NCBI GenBank assembly: GCA_041753075.1
Contig: JBGSVE010000137.1
Coordinates: 1 to 64,000, forward strand
DNA length: 64,000 bases
DNA from: UBA6163 sp041753075
GTDB taxonomy: Bacteria > Planctomycetota > Planctomycetia > Pirellulales > Pirellulaceae
Reading direction: 5' to 3'
Shown: positions 60,101-64,000 of the stretch, one piece after another
Layout: each line of letters opens with the position of its first letter
Numbering within the stretch: the stretch's first letter is position 1
Notes under the pieces: model-generated
What the model saw: the letters and a program-made list of their open reading frames with translations, nothing else
What the model was told of the DNA's origin: nothing
Databases searched by the model: none
Position numbers and translations under genes: made by a program

Positions 60101-60455
60101 TTCGATGACGACCTGGATCGATATCGACGCGTTGTTAAGTCTGATGGGATTGCGACGAACGGATCTCAATAACAACGTGAAGATCGATGATGCGGTGCGA
60201 CGGTTGGCACTGCGACTGCCAACCTACGTGACGCTCAAGGATGTGAAAAAGCGTTGGGGCCATGCGCAGGAAGACGTCTTTCCGGTGGCGCAGTTTGAAA
60301 AGCTGTGGGGCGACATGACGGCGCTGGCCGATGTATCGTGTCGCTTTTTTGTCACGCCGACACGACGTGGCCAACAGCTCAAGGCCCAGGCTCAACTGGA
60401 TGCATGGCACCGCGACGGCTCGGCTACGGAAATCGATGCAATCTGCAAGTGGTAG
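57138..60455 (+). CDS. Fucokinase-like GHMP kinase fused to UDPGP-family pyrophosphorylase
   Basis: An 1105-residue two-enzyme fusion. N-terminal half: GHMP-kinase landmarks of the fucokinase type, VRMDFSHSAWSDIFFLGMDF (about 174), KINDIPKGSRLAVSTNLLG (about 310-330), GGGWQDSGGVWPGIKLITG (about 369) and the C-terminal glycine motif LGGMAGGGMGFIF (about 530). C-terminal half (about 734 onward): UDPGP/UAP-type uridylyltransferase blocks VSLAAGVGSRWTQGAGVCKA, PVGHWYEIPNLLRNGLLARM, LHNIDTLGASVDPGILG. Together they could phosphorylate a free sugar at C1 and then make the NDP-sugar. The ATP loop RLAVSTN departs from GLGSSSA. Coupled by ATGA to the nucleotidyltransferase-like gene. The sugar is unknown. 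Confidence 0.82.
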   Translation: MSRLIEVITSNASAVRDQSLNAICRDATLQQLLDDAAALDQFRRHESNLYHRVRALFFLEAIYRYHVPLRLQPADSGLIPFAGYENLLNRRFIEAIDTFLETQTTTGITDGLSSALAGAYHQLAFQTLADQVRRSVRMVRGNQWMFRIGHPADHPLRIRPELLAIDPTTGAAPVLREQTAVRMDFSHSAWSDIFFLGMDFPEGARVINVSVDLGVRGRDAEPRPPIETYLRVIDRPVIRLTSVDLGASTDIETIADVFDFASDYLGLLKAAVIASGIVPPGLEGCRQKIGDLLDRLVAPGQGIEIVSKINDIPKGSRLAVSTNLLGSLISILMRATSQISSLTGALVERDRRLVAARAILGEWLGGSGGGWQDSGGVWPGIKLITGAVASAGDPEFGISRGRLMPVHQVLGEDQASAATRKKIQDSLVLVHGGMAQNVGPILEMVTEHYLLRNESQWAGRREAMKILDNVLDKIKAGDIQAIGELTTQNFEGPLQTIIPWATNRFTDRLIEVCRERYGKQFWGFWMLGGMAGGGMGFIFDPAIKASAQDWLAREMVAIKREMETSLPFAMDPVVYDFRINDNGTFAELLTGDQANLPDKYYALMLPGLLRTATRDLSMQTRQELERIATRCRVGGDGAATAGLLLDSVLPHESRADQSNQSLQQQLTLAGFDREQHEQIRADLRSGRIGLAQNLLSASTTISDVRPSDVTDLRGKIDSKFIALGKQAIRNGEVAIVSLAAGVGSRWTQGAGVCKALHPFHRFAGRHRSFIEVHLAKNRFTTETHGGVIPHVITTSYLTDAPIRQAIERHQNFGFAGPLYVSTGRSVGLRMVPTVRDLRFLWEESAQQMLDAQQQKVRDSLRAALMNWARGAGEASDYTDNTPSQCMHPVGHWYEIPNLLRNGLLARMLDDHKSLRYLMLHNIDTLGASVDPGILGNHIKGGSMLSFEVIGRRLEDRGGGLALVDGRPRLVEGLAMPNERAEFALTYYNSMTTWIDIDALLSLMGLRRTDLNNNVKIDDAVRRLALRLPTYVTLKDVKKRWGHAQEDVFPVAQFEKLWGDMTALADVSCRFFVTPTRRGQQLKAQAQLDAWHRDGSATEIDAICKW

Positions 60456-60615
60456 GCGAATAAGGCACGACGTTTGAACCGGAAGGTCGATACGCCGGAC
60501 GTTTGTTTTCCCTAAACTAATTTTCAGCCGCTGCCCGGCGGAAATCGCATCGGGGCTGGCGTATTCTCGCATTTTCTGGTCGGTAGCTCACGCACATTTA
60601 CTTGAGGAACGCTCT

Positions 60616-63366
60616 GTGGTCTCAGCCAGCATTCTTGCCCTTGATGTCGATAAGTTGTCGCGTGATTGGCGTTGGGTGTTGAACTGTTTTCGCGAGGTCA
60701 TCCTGCAATCCGGCGAAACGGAAATCGCCAAGCTGTTGCCGATGCCCGACGAACCGCTTCCGACCTCGCTACCGCGAGACAGTGTGCGGCTGACCCAGGC
60801 TTACTCGATCGCCTTTCAATTGCTCAGCATGGCCGAGCAAAATGCGTCGGCGCAATTTCGTAGTCATGTTGAATCGACGGACGGCTTGTCCAAGGTTCCG
60901 GCATTGTGGGGCGAAGGTATCCAGCGCCTCGTGGACCAGGGTTGGACGGCTGAGCAGATTGCTCAGGAGTTACCCTCTATCCAGGTCGAGTTGGTTTTGA
61001 CGGCGCACCCGACGGAGGCCAAACGCGCGACCGTGTTGGCGCATCATCGTCGCTTGTTCGAGCGGTTCGTTGCCCGCGATCGCACCGACTTGCCTCCGGG
61101 CGGATTGCAGGACAACGATGATTCGATCGCGGCGCTGATTTCGATCCTGTGGCGAACTGGCGAAATCTATCTTGATAAACCTGACTTGCAATCTGAACGT
61201 CGCAACGTGATCGACTATTTGACCAAAGTTTTTCCCGCGACCATCCGGCCGCTCGATGTGAGGCTTCGCCAAGCTTGGCAAGCCGCTGGCTTGGACCCCA
61301 ATGTGATCCGCGACCCGCTGAAGTTGCCGCGGTTGACGTTTGGCACTTGGATCGGCGGTGATCGCGATGGGCATCCGTTGGTAACGTCGGACGTCACTCG
61401 CGAAAGTCTTGCGGAGATGCGCCAAAGTGCGATCTCGTTGATCCAGCGCGAGCTGATGGCCGTCACTCGATTGCTCAGCTTGTCGGCATATTGGATTCAA
61501 CCGACGCCTGAATTTTTGCAACTGGTAGCCGGTCGCGCCGAGCAGCTTGGCGAAGTTGGCCGAGTTGCGCTGACGCGAAATCCGAACGAGCCATGGCGTC
61601 AATTTCTCAATCTGATCGTTTGTAAAATGCCAACCAGCACGTCGAAGGTGCCGGTCGAGTCGCAGTATCGTGGTGCGAAGGAACTGCTCGACGACCTACT
61701 TATATTGCACAAGAGTTTGGATGCCGTTGGCCAGATGGCGACGGCCGACTATGCGGTCCAGCCGATCATTCGGCTCGTCCAGGCGTTTGGGTTTCATCTG
61801 GCCGTTCTCGACATTCGCCAGAACAGCGCGTGGCACGATACGGCGGTTTCTCAATTGCTAAGTGCCGCCGGAATCGCTCGCACAGACTTTGAAACATGGT
61901 CCGAAAGTGATCGCGTGTCGTTCCTGAATCTCGAGTTGGCGTCGCGACGACCGTTCTCGCTGCCCGGCGACAGCTTGGGCAAAGAAGCCGACGCGGTGTT
62001 AGCAGTCTTCCGAGTTATCAAGGAAACGGTTGACCGCGCTGGGTTTGAAGCTTTAGGTTCGTTAATCGTCAGCATGACGCGAAGTGTGTCGGACTTGTTA
62101 GTCGTCTATTTGTTCGCCCGTGAAGTCGGACTGTTGGAACAAACGCCCGCGGGTCCAATCTGTCCGCTGCCTGTGGTGCCGTTGTTTGAAACGATCTCGG
62201 ATTTAGAGAACAGCCCCAGCATCTACGAAGGGTTTTTGAGTAACCCGATGACCCAGCGAAGCTTGGCGGCAATCAAAAAGCGCACGGGTGCCGAAAAACC
62301 AGTCGGCCAAATCATGGTTGGATACAGCGACAGCAACAAAGACGGCGGCATTGTGGCCAGCTTGATCGGGCTTCGCCGGGCACAGACGGCCTTGACCGAA
62401 GTCGGCAATCGGCATGGAGTTCGCGTGCGATTTTTCCATGGTCGCGGCGGCACGATCAGCCGTGGTGCGGGGCCGACGCATCGATTTATCAAATCTTTGC
62501 CCGAGCATACGCTGCAAGGTGATTTGCGGTTGACCGAACAAGGCGAGACGATCGCACAGAAGTACGCCCACCAACCGACGGCAATCTATAATTTAGAGTT
62601 GTTCCTCGCCGGAACCGCGCGCAAGACGCTGACCGATATGCGTGAGCCGGACGCCGTCAATTCGCTCGAAGGCACGCTCGACCGCTTGGCCACTTGGGCT
62701 CGCGACAGCTACACGAAGCTTTTGCATACCGACGGTTTTGTCAAATTCTTTCGCGAGGCGACGCCGATTGATGCAATCGAACAAAGCCGCATCGGTTCAC
62801 GTCCGTCGCGTCGCACCGGTCAAGCGTCGCTCAAAGATTTGCGCGCAATTCCGTGGGTCTTTGCCTGGGGCCAATCGAGATTTTACCTTTCCGGCTGGTT
62901 CGGAATCGGTTCGGCGCTGCGGCGGTTGGAGGCGCAAGAGCCGTCGGCGATTGACCGCTTGAAGGAACAGGCGATCGTCTGGTCTCCGCTGCACTATTTG
63001 GTTAGCAATGTTGCGACCAGCGTGACCGCAGTCGATTTGGACGTCATGCAAATGTACGCCGACTTGGTCGAAGACAAATCTTTGCGAGATCGCATCATGG
63101 GTCCAATGGAGGAGGAGTTGCAGTTGACCCGGGACATGATGGCGCGGCTCTACGGCGGACCACTCGTCGAGCAACGTCCCAACGTCCAACGTATGATCCA
63201 GCTTCGCGCCGAGGGACTGAAGATCTTGCACAGCCAACAGATTGAATTGCTGAGAACTTGGCGGGCGTACATGAAAATGGGTGAGACCGCGCAAGCCGAA
63301 GCACTGACGCCGCGCCTGTTGTTGACCGTCAACGCCATCGCTTCGGGACTTGGCACGACAGGATAA
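60616..63366 (+). CDS. ppc: Phosphoenolpyruvate carboxylase
   Basis: A 916-residue enzyme with a GTG start nine bases after GAGG. Motifs: VELVLTAHPTEAKRATVL (catalytic His), FGTWIGGDRDGHPLVT, DIRQNSAWHD, MVGYSDSNKDGGIVAS, FFHGRGGTISRGAGPTH and RLTEQGETIAQKY. It adds bicarbonate to phosphoenolpyruvate to refill oxaloacetate in the cytoplasm. Length and motif order match the bacterial enzyme. It ends 11 bp before the converging 2-hydroxyacid dehydrogenase gene. Confidence 0.97.
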   Translation: MVSASILALDVDKLSRDWRWVLNCFREVILQSGETEIAKLLPMPDEPLPTSLPRDSVRLTQAYSIAFQLLSMAEQNASAQFRSHVESTDGLSKVPALWGEGIQRLVDQGWTAEQIAQELPSIQVELVLTAHPTEAKRATVLAHHRRLFERFVARDRTDLPPGGLQDNDDSIAALISILWRTGEIYLDKPDLQSERRNVIDYLTKVFPATIRPLDVRLRQAWQAAGLDPNVIRDPLKLPRLTFGTWIGGDRDGHPLVTSDVTRESLAEMRQSAISLIQRELMAVTRLLSLSAYWIQPTPEFLQLVAGRAEQLGEVGRVALTRNPNEPWRQFLNLIVCKMPTSTSKVPVESQYRGAKELLDDLLILHKSLDAVGQMATADYAVQPIIRLVQAFGFHLAVLDIRQNSAWHDTAVSQLLSAAGIARTDFETWSESDRVSFLNLELASRRPFSLPGDSLGKEADAVLAVFRVIKETVDRAGFEALGSLIVSMTRSVSDLLVVYLFAREVGLLEQTPAGPICPLPVVPLFETISDLENSPSIYEGFLSNPMTQRSLAAIKKRTGAEKPVGQIMVGYSDSNKDGGIVASLIGLRRAQTALTEVGNRHGVRVRFFHGRGGTISRGAGPTHRFIKSLPEHTLQGDLRLTEQGETIAQKYAHQPTAIYNLELFLAGTARKTLTDMREPDAVNSLEGTLDRLATWARDSYTKLLHTDGFVKFFREATPIDAIEQSRIGSRPSRRTGQASLKDLRAIPWVFAWGQSRFYLSGWFGIGSALRRLEAQEPSAIDRLKEQAIVWSPLHYLVSNVATSVTAVDLDVMQMYADLVEDKSLRDRIMGPMEEELQLTRDMMARLYGGPLVEQRPNVQRMIQLRAEGLKILHSQQIELLRTWRAYMKMGETAQAEALTPRLLLTVNAIASGLGTTG

Positions 63367-63377
63367 ATTTGGTTTCC

Positions 63378-64000
63378 CTAAACCGCGGCGATCAGTGGTA
63401 AACCGCGAATGCCGGCGATCAGATTTTCAGCGCAAATGTTTGCCATTGCATCGCGAGTATCATGCGTGGCGCTGGCAATGTGGGGCAGAATGATACAGTT
63501 TGGCATTCCGACCAGCGGATGCGCCGCGGGCAGTGGCTCGGGTTCGGTGACGTCGAGGCCCACAGCAAAAATGCGACGCGACTGCAACGCTTCGACCAAC
63601 GCTTCTTGATCGATGACACCACCACGAGATGTATTGACCAAGACCGCGCTCGACTTCATCAGCGAAAGTTCGCGGCGGCCAATCAGACCTCTTGTCTGGT
63701 CGTTCAAGTCAGTGTGGATCGAAACAAAATCGCTCGTCGCCAACAATTCGTCGAGTTCGACTTTGGCGCCACACTCCGCCGGTTTGGGTGACCTGGCGGT
63801 GTAGACAACTCGCATCGACCATCCACCGGCAAGCCGCTTGGCGACGGCGGCACCGATCCGGCCCATGCCGACGATTCCCACGGTGCGTCCAACCAAATCG
63901 CACCCCAGCCATCCCGTTGGTTCCCACGTTTTCCATTGACCTTGGCGAACTTCATCCGCCGCCGGTTGCAAGCGACGCGACGCGGCTAATAGCAAAGCCA
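63378..64000 (-). CDS. D-isomer 2-hydroxyacid dehydrogenase, partial (5' end beyond window)
   Basis: The minus strand encodes the last 206 or so residues of a GyaR/GhrB-type dehydrogenase and remains open to the window edge. The NAD-binding domain is visible: GRTVGIVGMGRIGAAVAKRL, DFVSIHTDLNDQTRGLIG, LMKSSAVLVNTSRGGVID with the catalytic Arg, GLDVTEPEPLP with Glu, and PHIASATHDTRDAM with the catalytic His. The enzyme probably reduces glyoxylate, hydroxypyruvate or a related 2-keto acid. The N-terminal catalytic half lies outside the window. It converges on ppc. Confidence 0.9.
   Translation of the reverse strand, partial: ALLLAASRRLQPAADEVRQGQWKTWEPTGWLGCDLVGRTVGIVGMGRIGAAVAKRLAGGWSMRVVYTARSPKPAECGAKVELDELLATSDFVSIHTDLNDQTRGLIGRRELSLMKSSAVLVNTSRGGVIDQEALVEALQSRRIFAVGLDVTEPEPLPAAHPLVGMPNCIILPHIASATHDTRDAMANICAENLIAGIRGLPLIAAV

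Noticed and set aside
60507..63383. TTTCCCTAAAC occurring on both sides of ppc (60507-60517 and 63373-63383)
   Set aside because: An 11-base match without flanking similarity or element structure between; chance or base-composition bias is sufficient.

Overview
The window reads as chromosomal DNA of a planctomycete, most probably a Pirellulales/Pirellulaceae relative. This rests on protein families rather than on any rRNA. They include a PVC-type dehydrogenase fused to ThuA, SGNH, cupredoxin and cytochrome c modules, BBP7-type and cysteine-rich porin-like outer-membrane barrels, a giant DUF11-repeat surface protein with the planctomycete N-terminal motif (LEDRRVFAA) and a dockerin-like tail, a multiheme c-type cytochrome with membrane segments, and small lineage-type hypotheticals. 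No rRNA, tRNA, CRISPR array or complete insertion sequence was seen. Base composition looks moderately GC-rich throughout.

Layout. 1-1.7 kb: decayed IS3-type transposase next to the surviving 3' end of a glycosyltransferase-39 gene. 1.9-12.5 kb (minus strand): a 1551-residue secreted multidomain oxidoreductase, a three-gene trans-4-hydroxy-proline catabolic set (epimerase, DHDPS-family deaminase, FAD D-amino-acid dehydrogenase, with ATGA overlaps) and a large TPR-type protein. 12.8-16 kb: two small hypotheticals and a seven-heme cytochrome. 16-18.4 kb: a nitrogen module, amt and a PII protein that has Phe at the usual uridylylation position. 18.8-25.8 kb: Ser/Thr kinase with a degenerate receiver domain, argS-rsfS, bcp and an altronate-dehydratase-family enzyme. 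25.9-29.1 kb: sucC-sucD-ftsY. 29.4-32.5 kb: two tandem paralogous cysteine-rich outer-membrane proteins. 32.7-37.8 kb: a tightly overlapping GntR-ABC-permease-membrane protein operon with a palindromic operator over its promoter. 37.8-41.9 kb: RlmB-type methyltransferase, a degenerate Gfo/Idh/MocA protein, a thioredoxin-like protein and a BBP7 barrel. 42-49.6 kb: the giant surface protein. 49.7-50.6 kb: a graveyard of a truncated surface-protein gene, an IS256 transposase 3' end and an RHS/YD fragment. 50.7-56 kb: aminotransferase lacking its PLP lysine, a tiny basic (ribosomal-like) protein behind a long hairpin, cysteine desulfurase, NUDIX protein, prepilin peptidase. 56-64 kb: a perfect 48-bp palindrome, a degenerate sugar nucleotidyltransferase translationally coupled to a 1105-residue fucokinase-like GHMP kinase/UDPGP pyrophosphorylase fusion, ppc, and a 2-hydroxyacid dehydrogenase running off the end.

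Two themes stand out. First, several proteins keep their fold but have lost signature residues: aminotransferase Lys to Gln, PII Tyr51 to Phe, nucleotidyltransferase glycine-rich loop, Gfo/Idh EKP motif, kinase-linked receiver Asp. Second, the most unusual gene system is the coupled pair at 56260-60455, a kinase-then-pyrophosphorylase fusion in the opposite domain order to the known bifunctional fucose salvage enzyme FKP. Functions were inferred from motifs read by eye; no database search was run.
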